A stretch of 64,000 bases of DNA from Isoetes taiwanensis. Its lineage: Eukaryota > Streptophyta > Lycopodiopsida > Isoetales > Isoetaceae. Numbering within the stretch: the stretch's first letter is position 1; the number at the start of each line of letters is the position of its first letter. Below, piece after piece: positions 35,418-48,000 of this stretch. Below the pieces are notes generated by a model, which was not told where the DNA came from, did no database searches, and saw only the letters and a list, made by a program, of their open reading frames with translations. Position numbers and translations under genes: made by a program. The stretch spans positions 13,445,748 to 13,509,747 of the forward strand of contig JAJEKV010000031.1 in the NCBI GenBank assembly GCA_021234155.1. The letters run 5' to 3'.

Positions 35418-35499
35418 TAATGTACTATTTCGAACGTCTTATAGACCTGGCGGTCTCACAGACGTAATAATACAATTTCATTTCATTTCATTTCATTTC
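35418..35499 (+). other. LINE 3' UTR with stem-loop and (ATTTC)5 tail
   Basis: AGACC-TGGC-GGTCT forms a 5-bp stem with a 4-nt loop at 35443-35456, followed by CACAGACGTAATAATACA and five ATTTC units. There is no poly(A). The stem-loop plus simple-repeat tail is shared with 25953-26000 (reversed) and resembles 29957-29970. It is probably the template-recognition signal for the element's RT. Confidence 0.7.
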
Positions 35500-36317
<818 letters not shown>

Positions 36318-37642
36318 GGGATTTTGTGGCCATCACTTTCGGCACCCCTCGCTTTCTATAGATGCACAAACAACCTTGTGATGGTTGCTGATATAGAGCA
36401 AGCTCGGGGGAGTGGTCCACGACGAATGGGTTATAGAAATATGGCAAAATTATGACAAACATTATTTGTACATGTTAGTCCTAATGTTTCCCCAAGTGTA
36501 TATAAAGGAGGGGGACATAGGATAACATAGACCATCCACAAATGATCATGTGAAAAGGGCAACTGCTTTATCAAAGGAGCAAGGAAATTGTGGAGATTAT
36601 AGAACCAAAGATGGGAAGTCCAAGGACCAATGATATTATGCGGTGGGGACGAGATTAAAAGGCAAGGTTCAAATATAGGAACAAAGGGCAAGTTGTAATA
36701 AAATGCATGCCTTTCTATTCGGCTTAAGATATTTTTACCCTGGATTGGGGAATCCCAGAGCTGAAAATCCTGTCTTCCAAAATTCCCATGCATTCTCGAT
36801 AGGGTCTATTCAGGGACCCTCGTTTTGGGTACTGACACTACCAATGCACTGTTAGGTTGATTGGGGCCATCCAACACCCCATGAAATCTCAGCAGTCCGC
36901 GGAGATCCCATCCTCCAGGATCACTGTTGGTTATCCCCTCCTCGAGAATCCTAGTTGTCGGGCTGATATCATCTCTCGTTATCGACAATGTTGATCCCCA
37001 CCTTTGGGATTCCGTCAAGGGGCACGGCCCTGATCTCCTTCATAGGGATCCCATCCCGCCCCACGACAACCCCGCTATCCGCCACCCTGGCTGGTAATCC
37101 CCGTCTCGTGGATCCCGGTCAACGAGATGATTGCGATCCCCTCCTCCGGGATCTCATGTGGTTATCCTCTACTGTGATCCCTGTTTCTTGGATCACGCGC
37201 CTGTGGCTGACCTGGCTGACAATGCCGAGTCACCTGCCATGCTATTCGTGAGTAATACCGCCCTCCGAGATCGCACGACAATGGCTGACGTGTCCGTCAT
37301 GCCATGCCATCGTCCACAATGTTCCTGTGTGATTTCGCCCTGCGGGGTCATTAGAATCTGTGGCCGACCTGGCCACCATGCCATGTTACCAGCCACAGTA
37401 TCCCTGTGTGATCACAGGGTCCGGGATTCCCGCAGCTGTGGCCCCCTCCTCCACAATCCCGCGGTCCAATGGCTGACTTGACCGTTATGCCAGGTCTTCA
37501 GCCACAGTATCCTTGTGTGATCCCAGAGTCCGAGATCCCCGTCGCTATGATCCCCTCCTCCGGGATCCCGCGGTCCAGTGGCTGACTTGGTCGTTATGCC
37601 ACGTCTTCAACCACTGTGGCCCTGCATGATCTCACTCTCCAG
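36318..37642 (-). repeat. Repeat-family copy D, body and GATCCC repeats (reversed)
   Basis: Reverse complement of copies A and B: the body at 36340-36770, then GATCCC-type repeats to the outer end CTCTCCAG at 37642. It is the right-hand outer arm of the composite inverted repeat. Confidence 0.88.
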
Positions 37643-38135
37643 AATATCCATGAGATTGTGGTTTCCTCGTCGTTGGATGTTGGCTGGGAAAATCTCAGCT
37701 GTCTATTATCTCCACAGTTATCCCATCCTCCAGAATCCCGTCCTTGCAGCTCTCTACCGTCCACATGGTAGCATCGAAGTGAGCTTTTCAAATTTAAAAC
37801 TGACAGATGATTTATTAATGTCCCTACTCCGTACGCTAGCAAATGGTATGTTGCCACATAGACAAGGGATTCCAGAGGAGGGAATTCTCCCTCTACCAGA
37901 TTGGGACTTTCAAATTACTCTGCACTCGAAGCTTTCTCCTTCGCCCTTCGCCATCCACTTTCTGAGATGAGAGGGCCGGATTTTAGTGGCACTGTAGCGC
38001 TGTATCTCGATCCGAAGGCCCCAGGATAACTTTTCTTTGTTTAAGATAAAAACAATCAGTTGAATAAGCTCTGTTTAATGGTTTTAAACTTTGTTCTATT
38101 TTTTAACATTTTCTAATAGTTGCCCGTCCTTGCAG
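37643..38135. other. Non-coding flank right of the inverted-repeat locus
   Basis: No gene recognised. It ends with a pyrimidine-rich stretch and an acceptor-like CCTTGCAG directly before ATG 38136, which looks like the end of an intron or leader. Confidence 0.4.
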
Positions 38136-39484
38136 ATGGAGCAATCTATTAACCTGGAGGTCAGCTTGAACACCTCCATAAATGAGAACTGGGGGCCCCT
38201 AGATCAGGCTGCAAACTCGCTGAACTTACCAGACGTCTTTAGGGACATAGCCGGGCTTGAATCAGATGCAGAGGTAGAATCCCCTACCATTGAGAAGAGA
38301 AAGGCTGAGCCAGCAGTTCAGGTGGAGTCCCCTGCAGTAAAAAGTGTTGTTTCAGTTGAAGGTCATTGACGGGAGGATGTTCATGGGGCTCAAGGGGATG
38401 GCGAGGTTGTTGAGGCGACTCCCAAGTGTCCTGGTCCAGAAGAAAACCTGGAGTGCCCACAGCACAAGCTTCCAGAGTACCGGTATGATCAGTCAGCCCA
38501 CAGTTGGAGGTGCCAAGTTGAGGACAGATTTACAGATTATAGTAGAAAGGTGGAGTTAGAAAATTACAGGTTCAGAATACACAATATTTATGAGAATTAT
38601 AGGTTTTTAGATGCTCGCAATAAGGGGAGCAATGGTGATTCCAAGAAGAGGAACTTGGGAAGATAGTGCTTACCCGATCTCTTGATCCCGATTTCAAGTA
38701 TGCTCATAACCTGACTAGGAAGCTTTAAGGGACTAGACAGAGTGCAGCAAAATTGGTAGATCAGCAGATAGAAATTGGATTGCTTCCTCCAGAAGGGCGA
38801 AATGACTTTATCAATTTGCGGGTTCAAAGAAAGAAAGCTGCGGAGCTACAATCCTAGGAGAGGCAAATACAGGAAATTCAGGCTCGAATTATGAAGAGGC
38901 ATGGCAATATGATTATCGAGGAAGATTGTGGCCAGATTTGCATGTCGAGGAGCAGACCCAAGTTGATGAGGACCATTTTAGTGCAGAGGCCGCTGCTGCA
39001 GGTGGTGAAGGTATCTCAATTCTCCCGAAGGCAATCTAATTATCCCCAAGCTAGGAAGAGGACACCAATTCGTGCCAAAGCACCATTGAAGCCCAAGCCG
39101 ACTATGGCCCAGCGGAAATCGACTGACCTGACTCTCAATCATATTGTTACCGAATTTGAGCCTAAGGAAGAGGAGGAGCTGGCTGAGTCCATTATAAAAT
39201 CCAGCAAGATTAGATTCTACTATATGTATACAATAGATCCCTATTTTTTTACTGCTGTTTCATCCTATCAGAGAGGTATGCAACTGGAGAGATGGACCTT
39301 CAATATGACATTGACGTATCTAATTGTTGTGGAGAGTCCATTGCTTAAGGTTGGCAACAAATTGCAGGCTATGGAGTTCTTTATCTCCGAGGCAGAGGCC
39401 CAGAAATTTCAAACAATTTCAAGTGCCCTGGAAGATTTGGCATGCGAGATGGATGCTGATTGCATCGGAGCTTATTTACCATGA
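38136..39484 (+). pseudogene. Decayed gene of unknown family, upstream of a Ulp1 remnant
   Basis: A frame opens at ATG 38136 (MEQSINLEVSLNTSIN) and stays protein-like to 38663 with only a TGA at 38367. It contains YDQSAHSWRCQVEDRF and ENYRFRIHNIYENYRFLDAR. After a frameshift near 38655 the text continues (LTRSLDPDFKYAHNL; LPPEGRNDFINLRVQRKK) with further stops, then YEEAWQYDYRGRLWPDL, and a last open block to 39484. At least four disabling changes are visible. The family was not recognised. Its position just upstream of a Ulp1-like segment suggests both belonged to one transposon-type gene. Confidence 0.5.
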
Positions 39485-39829
39485 GTATAATTCTTCTAAT
39501 TGCCTTCTAATTCGGTTAGATTTAGTTTTGTCGCTACCCTCTAATTTGCACATCTTGTCAGGGTACTTCTCCATTCGATTCCTATTCAAAAGAGATGCCA
39601 CCACGTAATGGTTCATCCTACTGCATTCAGATTATTCCTTAATGGTAGCAAGGCAGGGTTAGGCTGGGCATATGACCAATTTGCAAAGCTGATCCTGACA
39701 TCACCATTTGGCAAGGCTCATTGGAGAATTCAACATGTTCATTACTACTACGTTTCTGTTAATGCAAGTTAAGATCTGTTTCAAAAGTTAAAAGTTCCCT
39801 TTCATTTCATTGTCAAGTGAGTAGTTTTT

Positions 39830-40275
39830 TGGCACTGCAGTGGCCACTAAATCCTGTTTATATTGGTTGTTGATCAATTGGCATGCCAAAGACTGAACAA
39901 GCCTTGCCCGTGTATTTTGCACTTTGATTCTCATGATCCCTTGCATGCAGAAGTTCGAGGTTTCATAACTTTGTGAGTTATTCTAGGCTTCTGTCATATT
40001 TTGGGTATTAACCTTATGCAATTAAGTTCTTATTTTAGGGTTTGAACTCGAATTATATTTGCAAATTCTTGAGTAACCTTTTAATGAGGTGGAAGCAGGA
40101 ATCAACACTTCATAATGCTCCTTGCATACTGATGGATGCTCCCCAGCAATACAACAACCAAGGTTGTGATATATATGTCATAAATCATGTGAAGAAATTT
40201 GTTCGAAACACATATAAACTTCCAATTATTTCATTTGGTATTTGGGGACCGTATTTCACGCATGGTTTTGCCTAG
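39830..40275 (+). pseudogene. Ulp1-like (C48) cysteine protease remnant
   Basis: CILHFDSHDPLHAEVRGFIT at about 39911 matches the strand carrying the catalytic Asp of Ulp1/SENP proteases (HFDS). A candidate intron (donor GTGAGT near 39975, acceptor TTTTAG near 40039) separates it from ICKFLSNLLMRWKQE and DAPQQYNNQGCDIYVINHVK. The latter is the Gln/Cys end of the domain, although the usual DCG appears as GCD. The expected His-Trp segment upstream is unclear. These proteases cleave SUMO-like tags, and plant transposons often carry such domains. The stops and altered active site indicate a pseudogene. Confidence 0.55.
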
Positions 40276-41408
40276 ATTAGATTTGGGTGTACATATCTGA
40301 AATGGTATGTCCAGGGTATTTTTTGGACGGATTTGAGCTGCTTACTGGCAATTTTTTTTGTCTGGTATGGCTGGAAGGGAGCAGTATCTGTTTATTTCAC
40401 TATGGCGCAAATTTAGAAGGAGAAGCCTTTGGAGATCGACATGACAGGTCATGATTGCATGCCGGCTTGGATCCAATCGCTAAAATGGAGTGGAATTGCT
40501 GAAATGGAGAGAGTTGAAGCCCGATGCCTGCACATCTGCCTCCTCTGACCAGCTGAAGCCATGGCCGTTTCTCAGCTTCGTCGTTCCTCGCCATGTGAAT
40601 CCCACATGAAAGCTCTGCCAGTTTAGCAGGCTGAGGAACTGCAGCTTAGGAACTTCATATCAGATCAGCAGGGTTTATACAATAGGGTCTCATCTCCATC
40701 ATATCAAACTAGCGGTGATTTATGCAACAGATTTAAGCAGCGACATTTAGGCAATAGAGGTTTCTGTTGGTTAGTTCGACCCGTCTCGATCCCTTTTTTA
40801 TTGGAGTTGCACAACAAGATTCCATAATTCTCTGCATGGAGAACAAATCCCTGAAGCAATGTAGCTCAGATCGGTTGAGGCAATGTAGATCTAGTGCAGA
40901 GCTGGAAGGTTTCTTTCCGAGAGTGTTTTTACGTTTTTTCCTTGCCTTGTTGTCCAGCACTAGCACTACAGGTTTTAGAACGGTGGAGGGACAACGGTTG
41001 TAGATTTTGAACCATGCGTTCAACAAATTTTATGTTGTTTAGTATCTTAATTATTGGTGCCAAGGTTCTATTTTGCACCATTGGAACTTGCGGTCGGATT
41101 TCTGTTGGAAAAATTCAGGGTCATCGATCTGGCACAATAGGGGGTATATTCGAGAGATCAATGGCCATAAATGAAAGAAGGAACAAAAAACCGATAAGGA
41201 AAGAAAAATAACGAAGAAATACCCATAGCGAAGAACCTCAATAGAACAATACATATTCCCCCAAGACTTCGAAAAATCCACATGCACAAGCATTCTATCC
41301 TTAACATCCTTATTGCTATCCTAGCTTCCAATCACGACGTCCCACGTAAAAATTGCTCAAGAAAACAAGGGATACATTTAACTCTAATTTAAAAAACAAT
41401 TTTTACCT
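40276..41408. other. Non-coding; first part is a dispersed repeat
   Basis: The stretch about 40220-40560 (TTTCACGCATGGTTTTGCC; GATTTGAGCTGCTTACTGGC) recurs in diverged form at about 44120-44400. It is therefore probably the 3' region of the Ulp1-bearing repeat. From 40560 to 41408 nothing recognisable was seen. Confidence 0.5.
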
Positions 41409-41459
41409 ATGTTAATGTTACCCTATACATGCTGTTGCAAAATTCGTCAGGATATCTCC

Positions 41460-41960
41460 ATGGAAACTATGGCGGTCCGGCCCCTTCTGCCCGGCTGGGT
41501 GCAGATACACTCGCCCACAAGGTACGTTACCTTGAACACCTTTGCATTTTTTTTCCTCCTTGGAAAAGACTTAGAATGCATTTGCTGTTATAGGATTTCA
41601 GTAGTTGTTTTCCCAAAGCTGCATCAACAGGAAGATTATCAGCAGCGCCCAATACATTTGTTGAGGATACATGGCCAATCAATCAGGCCTTATGCCACAG
41701 AGCAGGGTAAACATAATAGTGAAAGGAAGAAACAGGATTTGATTGATATGGAAGGTGTAGTTACTGAGTCACTCCCTAACGCTATGTTTCGAGTTTCCCT
41801 GGATAATGGGTGTGAGGTCTTAACTCATGTCTCTGGGAAAATCAGGCGTAATAACATACGTATCCTGCCAGGAGATAGAGTGGAAGTACAATTGAGTCCT
41901 TATGATCTAACTAAAGGACGTCTAACTTATAGGCTCCGCTCCAAACCACAGAGTGATTAG
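41460..41960 (+). CDS. infA: Nuclear-encoded organellar translation initiation factor IF-1
   Basis: The last 70 residues form a complete IF-1 OB-fold: [20 protein letters not shown], then the core [20 protein letters not shown] and [15 protein letters not shown] before the stop. IF-1 occupies the A site of the small ribosomal subunit during initiation. The KQDLI-MEG start and IRILPGDRV wording are cyanobacterial/plastid-like, so plastid targeting is likely. Upstream are about 85-95 residues that could be a transit peptide. Within them a 72-bp GT...AG segment (41522-41593) could be an intron: it is in frame without stops, so both spliced and unspliced forms are open. The start is uncertain: ATGs at 41409, 41460 and 41469 are in frame, and CAG|GATATC at 41450 could be an acceptor from an earlier exon. 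Confidence 0.85.
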   Translation: METMAVRPLLPGWVQIHSPTRYVTLNTFAFFFLLGKDLECICCYRISVVVFPKLHQQEDYQQRPIHLLRIHGQSIRPYATEQGKHNSERKKQDLIDMEGVVTESLPNAMFRVSLDNGCEVLTHVSGKIRRNNIRILPGDRVEVQLSPYDLTKGRLTYRLRSKPQSD

Positions 41961-44104
41961 GGTTTTGTAGACACAAGCTGTGAAGAAAATGTAAAAATCC
42001 TTATAAATAGAAAGTGCATTTGTTATTTTCCTGTTAGCATGCATTGAAATACTCAATAATTGAATACCAAGGTGGTGCATATTTTCCCTTGATTGCCATA
42101 AGTAAACAGATTGTGCTCATTACTACCCAAATTCCTTGTCTAATTGTTGTTCCAAGCATAGTTATAGCAGTATTGGCACCTCATTCCTTATATGGCTCCT
42201 TTTGAATGATATGCAAAATGTTTTGCTTGTCTCATTTTTTAGGTTGCACTTTCCAGAGTTGTTAATTGCTTAAGCATCAGCTAAAACGAGTATAAAAGAT
42301 GCCATAATGCCAAGCCTCGCTGGATATGGATTTTGTCATTATCTTGAAAGTCCAGTGAGGCAGTCCTTATATTGCCCTTGTATTTTCATTTTCCTGTTTC
42401 TTTCTAGAAATATGCATGGTATTGAACCTGTGATCTACACGAGGACCAAAGGGTTTCATACAGGCATTTTCTCGGATTATCAGATGTGATCATCATCTGT
42501 ATGTTGTGAAAAAACTATTTGTGAAGATCTATTGGACTGACAATGCTGCAGAAAGTGTTTATGAAAATTCAGCCAGCAAGTGCAACATTAGTGATAAGCT
42601 TCAATGGATATGAATAGAGTTTCTTTCTGTATATGTTTTTGTTTGGAGGACTCGGTGAAGGTGAATGAGAAGAGAAGAATGCAGGTTGGGAGATGTACAA
42701 TCACTTGCTGTTTGTGTGAAACAGGAGAGGTCACTGAGAGAACCAAAGTCGGTGAAATTATTTTCTTGGGTCCTGACCTCATTCCTGGCAAGATCATGTC
42801 TGCAGAAAGTTAAGATTGCAGTGTGAGGATCAAACATGTAGAATGGTCATTGGGATGGATGGATGGTTGGTAGGCCCCTGAGAATGTTACAACTAAACCT
42901 GCAATGGGACACTCGTATGACTATTGCTGTCAGGTTCTAAAGTTGCTGTAGATATCTAAGCTAAACAGAAAGGCAGCATATCAGAATTTCTGTATTGTGT
43001 TAACATAAATACAGATTTCTTGGTGCTGGTTTAGAATAGTAACTCACTGGTGCCTAGGTAGCTACAGGTACAAACAATTACATGGCTTAGATGTCAATGG
43101 CATACCATTATGTAAGACCATTCTATCAGGTAAGTGGATATTTTCATAAAATGAATCTTGTTGTTTTAGCAAGAATGGAGAAGCATGGCAACCAACAAAA
43201 TAAACCTCGTGGGGAAAAAACAAGAGGAGGATGCTAGAAAGGCATTGGTGGAACAGGACCAAATGCAAGAGAGATTTGGCATTTGCCCATAAACAGGGAG
43301 ACAGCCTAGAATCAATAGGGGTGCAACGGTTTTCAAAAAATAATCGAAATGCGCCATACAATTTGGTGTGTCCCAAAATGGATTCTATTCAGATCCTCGA
43401 GACCTCCCCAATCAAGTGATCTATTAGTGATCTGATTCTCTAATAGAAGGATATGCATGCCATGCACAACAAATAATGGCTAGCTTTAAAGGCAGTATAA
43501 AAAGCTTCACAAGTCTTATCCTTTTTCTTGTTTGACCAATTCATCCAAATTAAAGCTTTCAATTAATGCAATGATTGTGCTATAGAATGGAATACAAATT
43601 GTGTTCAGGGTATTTGAGCATATGAGCAAGAAGAGGATGGTTTCACTTCTACTTTTGCTGACATGCAACCAAATCGTTCAAACTCAGTTGTTTAGACTGT
43701 GGGGAAAAAGAATCTCAAGGATTACGAAGGTTGCGAAAGCAGCTAGACATCGTGATGCCTCGATATCTCTCAATATCTCGCTATTTCCATCATGCTTAAA
43801 GCTGAACATGCAAATGCCAAACAGAAGGAAAGTGGACTCCAGAGGAAAAACAAAAAGCACATGCAGTACATAGCTAGAAAAGGGATAGTATATATATTTT
43901 GTATTAACCCATATGGGTCCAGTTACAAGCTACAAGAGTGTGAGGTGCTATAGATTACCATCGAAGAATTCCCATTGGGAACTTGCCAGAAGGAGCCATC
44001 TCAAGCCATCTTGCCACAAGGATTCTTCCATCACTAGCATTGCGATTCTTCCAGAAGGAGCATTGCGATTCTGCAGAAGGGCATTTTAAACATTTTGTCA
44101 TAAT
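41961..44104. other. Non-coding region downstream of IF-1
   Basis: Nothing convincingly coding. AT-rich sequence follows the IF-1 stop and presumably includes its 3' UTR. Short frames at 42604-42813 and 43601-43873 have no family resemblance. Confidence 0.4.
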
Positions 44105-44660
44105 GTTCTAGTTATTTCGTTTCATTTGGGGAAAGTATTTCTCGCATGGTTTTCCCTAGATTTGGGGTGTGTATGTATGCAAAATCGTAGTTGAAGTGTA
44201 TATTTTGAGTGATTTGAGCTGCTTGCTGGCCAGTGAAATGAGCATTCCAAAATCGGCTCTGGATGGAATCTTTTTTTTCCTTTGGTTCTATGCATGGTAC
44301 AAGAATAGGATAAGAATGGACGCCTCTTTCTTCTTTCGGTAGGGATCCGGGTGGGGCGGCCTTCCACACAGAGTTTCCAGCTGAAGCTGCTTCACTTCTT
44401 GAAATTAGAGGCCGGGCTGAGGAGTATTACATCAGATAGGGCTGCTAATACAGGGGCGGCCTTGTTGGTGATAATATAGGGCTGTGATCGCTGTTGGCAA
44501 GGCAAGGCAGTCTGGCAAGGCAAGGCAAGGCAAGGCCGGCAGTCTGGTTTGTAAAGAGGAGAGCTGGACTGTGAATCGGCCTGGGCGGGCAGGCAGGCAG
44601 GGGTTTCGGCAGGCAGGCAGGGTTTTCTGAATGATAGCGCATTTCGGCTGGCCAGCAGAG
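44105..44660. repeat. Second copy of the Ulp1-element 3' repeat, with GGCAA/GGCAG runs
   Basis: About 44120-44400 resembles 40220-40560 (TATTTCTCGCATGGTTTTCC; TGATTTGAGCTGCTTGCTGG). Then come short tandem runs GGCAAGGCAAGGCAAGGCAA (about 44495-44540) and GGCAGGCAGGCAGG (about 44585-44625). Confidence 0.6.
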
Positions 44661-44894
44661 GCACGCCTTCACTTTTTTTTTTTAATCTTCTAACCATGTG
44701 TGGCGTTTGGACTATTGGAAGTGGCGGGCGAATTATTGGCAAAAAAATTAATGGCCTTTGATTTGACACAGAACAAAGAATATTCCAAATATCAATGGTC
44801 AAAAATCAAAGATGAGAAAAAACCCGATATAAGGAATGAAAAATCATGAACAGATAAATATATAAGGAATGAAAAATAATGAACAGATAAACAT

Positions 44895-45000
44895 TTTGTC
44901 ATAATTTAAGGGTATTTTGTGAATATTGAAACGTTTGAAACTTAAAAAAAAATTTAAGGGTATTTTGTGAATATTGAAACGTTTGAAACTTTCCAAAAAA
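44895..45000. repeat. Perfect 41-bp tandem duplication
   Basis: The segment beginning AATTTAAGGGTATTTTGTG and ending GTTTGAAACTT occurs twice, separated by a short A run, and is identical between the copies. AAGGGTATTT phrases also mark the tails at 49290-49490 and 53140-53340. Confidence 0.9.
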
Positions 45001-48000
45001 AAAAAAAACCTAACAAAAAGCACACCAAAAGGCTATGGTTAATAACAAGTTCAAGTTTGTTAGACATTCAGGTTGGTTGTTCAAAAGTTGTCTGGTGTTG
45101 TTAAATTTTCTTTTTCTTCGACTTAGAAACAATACTTTGTCCTTAGGATTTGCTTCGCTTGCTAAGGTGGTTGCTTGAAACAATGATTAAACTTTATTAT
45201 AAAGGTCTTGCCTTGGGATTAGAATGTGTAGGTTGCATATATTTTCACCATGTTTGAAAATTAAAGTTGAAAGTAGTATATTTTCTTGCTGATCAAGTTA
45301 ATTTTGATACACATTTTGAACTCAATAAAGTGAAGCCAATTTCTGTTTCGCGTAAGCATGCAATTTGTTTTCGTTGATACATACCACCTATATACCACTT
45401 TGCATGCCTATTGGATGAACTTGAGTGAAATTCAAGTAATCCTCTTTTTTTACCTGCCAGAATGGAGAAGCTATGACCTCAAACTCAGTAAAACGTTATC
45501 ATGGAAAGAACATGAAGAATTGTGACATTATGGATATAGAACAATAGAAATCAAATGTTAAATGTCCAATACAATTTAGATTCCAAAATATGGCAATGCA
45601 AAAGCATGGAAAGACGTAAATAAAATACTCAAATAGCTTCAATGTTTCAAAAATGTGATGCTTTAAGAAATTGGTGATGCTCTCTATCTTGCTAGTCCCT
45701 GCATGTGTTCCAGAAGTTATCTATGATTTGTGTTAGGCTTGAAACCTTAAAGACGTACATACATGTATTTATAACAATTGCAATATCTAGCCTTTAGCCT
45801 AGACGTTATAGATTCTGTTGAGAGCAGATTCAACACTTTTTAAATAAAATTTTCATTGCCACCATCTCTAGCCATATCCCAAAAGAGGCCTGTTTTTCTT
45901 AGGCCCCGTTCAATTATCTTTTGGCTGTTCTATACAATAGTATATATTTGCTATATTATGACACAATAGTCGGAAAGAGCTCATGAAGTGACTGCTAGGT
46001 TAAAAGTTAGATAAAGATGTCAAAGTACAAACAAAACAACTGAAATATTAGGGAAAAACGTTCCCAAATATATTAATAGCTTAGGAATGTCTAGTATCTA
46101 TGAAAATCCAGTTCTAAAAGTCAATTTCAAGGGGTAACATAAGTTACAGACCTGTTTTATTACTTTCAATCCAAGCTTATTGTGGAAGATAGAAACAAGT
46201 TGAACTGCTTTGAAAATAATTTGAAGCAGAATTGTGTACGACAATTGTTAGCATAAAGAGATGGCAATCTCCATCTTGTATGGCTCCTGCTCAATGCTTT
46301 TGCAAATGGGATTTTCATGAGTCATATGTTTAAGAATAGATTCATTATAAAAATTAAGAATGCAATCTACAACACTGTAGAAGACCCCTTTCTTACTAAA
46401 TAGGTTCTGGTCCCTTATTAGAATTTATCGTAACCAAGAAGCAAATTTTTAATTCAACTTGAATCGCGATGAAGGATTTACAAATCTAGAGCAATATTAC
46501 AGAAACAACATCTTCATTTCTTATTAAATAGGTTCTGATCCCTTATTAGAATTTATCATAACCAAGAAGGAAAATTTTTAACTCAACCTGAATCAAGATG
46601 AATGATTTACAAGCTTCTTCTCAATATGTTAACAAGAATTACTAGGGACTCTACTGCCACGTCACACTTCTGTATATGATGGTGATGGCTAATATTTATG
46701 ACAGGGTGATGGCTAAAGTATAACATCATTAAATTCTGCAATGGATGTATCCAATTTGTAAAACTGATAGCAAAGACATGGCCACTATAAGCTATACATC
46801 AACAAAAATTCAGGAAGAAATCAACCTCCCAAGAAAGAACTAATGTGTAAAGTAAAGCCTAAAGTAAAGAATACAATTACTCCAAATTTGAGTAAAGACA
46901 TGGTCAAAATACTTGCGTTCAGGTTGTTGTTCTTTTCTAAGCCATTAAAGCTACTAAAAACATTTAAAAGAGGTTCACGTCAGCCTGCAAAGCCTTGGCA
47001 ATGCTGCCGTATTCTCTGCATATTCCTAAATTACACACACTTTAGATTTTAACAGTGGTGTACCATTTTAAGGGCATCGTACATTCTTTCTTGCCTACTT
47101 AGAACTGTATGTCTACTGTCTTGGATGTGAATTCTGTTAAATATACAGCATCCTCAAGGAACTCTTGCTTGCAAAGATTCCGTGAGCAATAGGATCAAGC
47201 AAGTGGTAGTCTTTATGTTCAGCAGAATAACCAATAGTTTGACTGACTCATCATGAAGTTTTACCAATTTTTTCTGCATGTAATAAGATCTAAAATATTT
47301 TCAAAGCATTTTGTCACCAGGAGTAGGAAAATAATGAGAGACTCCTAACAGAATGTTAACTAAATTGCAAGCTCAACAATCAATAGTCAACCAAGATGGA
47401 CTTAACAAGGAGACAAAGTAACCTTGATGGCGAGCTCCACTTGCAAGAAGCTCTAGAGGAGGTATTTACCTTCATATTGTACAACTCGTGTGGGTGACCC
47501 CCAGTTATGGTCAAAACCCTCCCATTTTGAAGTCACCTTGAGTGCATACCACCTGAAACATGTAGCGGGAACTATGATTGGCCTTTCCATTTTATTTTGC
47601 AAGCTTGATCAATTCTTAGGTGTGATCTACTGGAAAAGGGATCATTAATATGCTCAACTCACCCCTGTTGAAACAAATCCAAGTTATGAATTCTATGTAG
47701 ATAAATAGAAATCTCCAGTGCAGCATCTGAAGACATGGTTGCCACTGCAAAATGCTAAATCCCGACTTAAATGAGCACTTCCCTCAAGGATTTCTGTTGA
47801 AGTATCTGTGCATACTGCAAGAATATATTAGTCTATAACAAAGGTTTATTGTTTCTATATTTTAGCAACACATTAACTTTATTTCTACATGTCAATTGAT
47901 GGGAATAAATATTTTGCATGTCATTTTCATGCCAAACGATGAACTTCACAATGCAAGTGATGTACTTGATGAGCAGGATTATGAAGCATAACAAACTTAG

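Larger units (their letters stand above)
30701..35499 (+). mobile_element. Nearly intact two-ORF LINE
   Basis: A 4.8-kb non-LTR retrotransposon: short 5' leader, ORF1 (30774-32105), ORF2 (32127-35417), a 3' stem-loop and an (ATTTC)5 tail at 35475-35499. It is flanked on both sides by (CT)n and inserted in reversed repeat copy D. The simple-repeat flanks hide any target duplication. Only one stop interrupts ORF2, so it is the youngest-looking element in the window. Confidence 0.92.

Noticed and set aside
44392-44802. Minus-strand Ala/Pro/Cys-rich frames
   Set aside because: They derive from GGCAA and GGCAG short tandem repeats.
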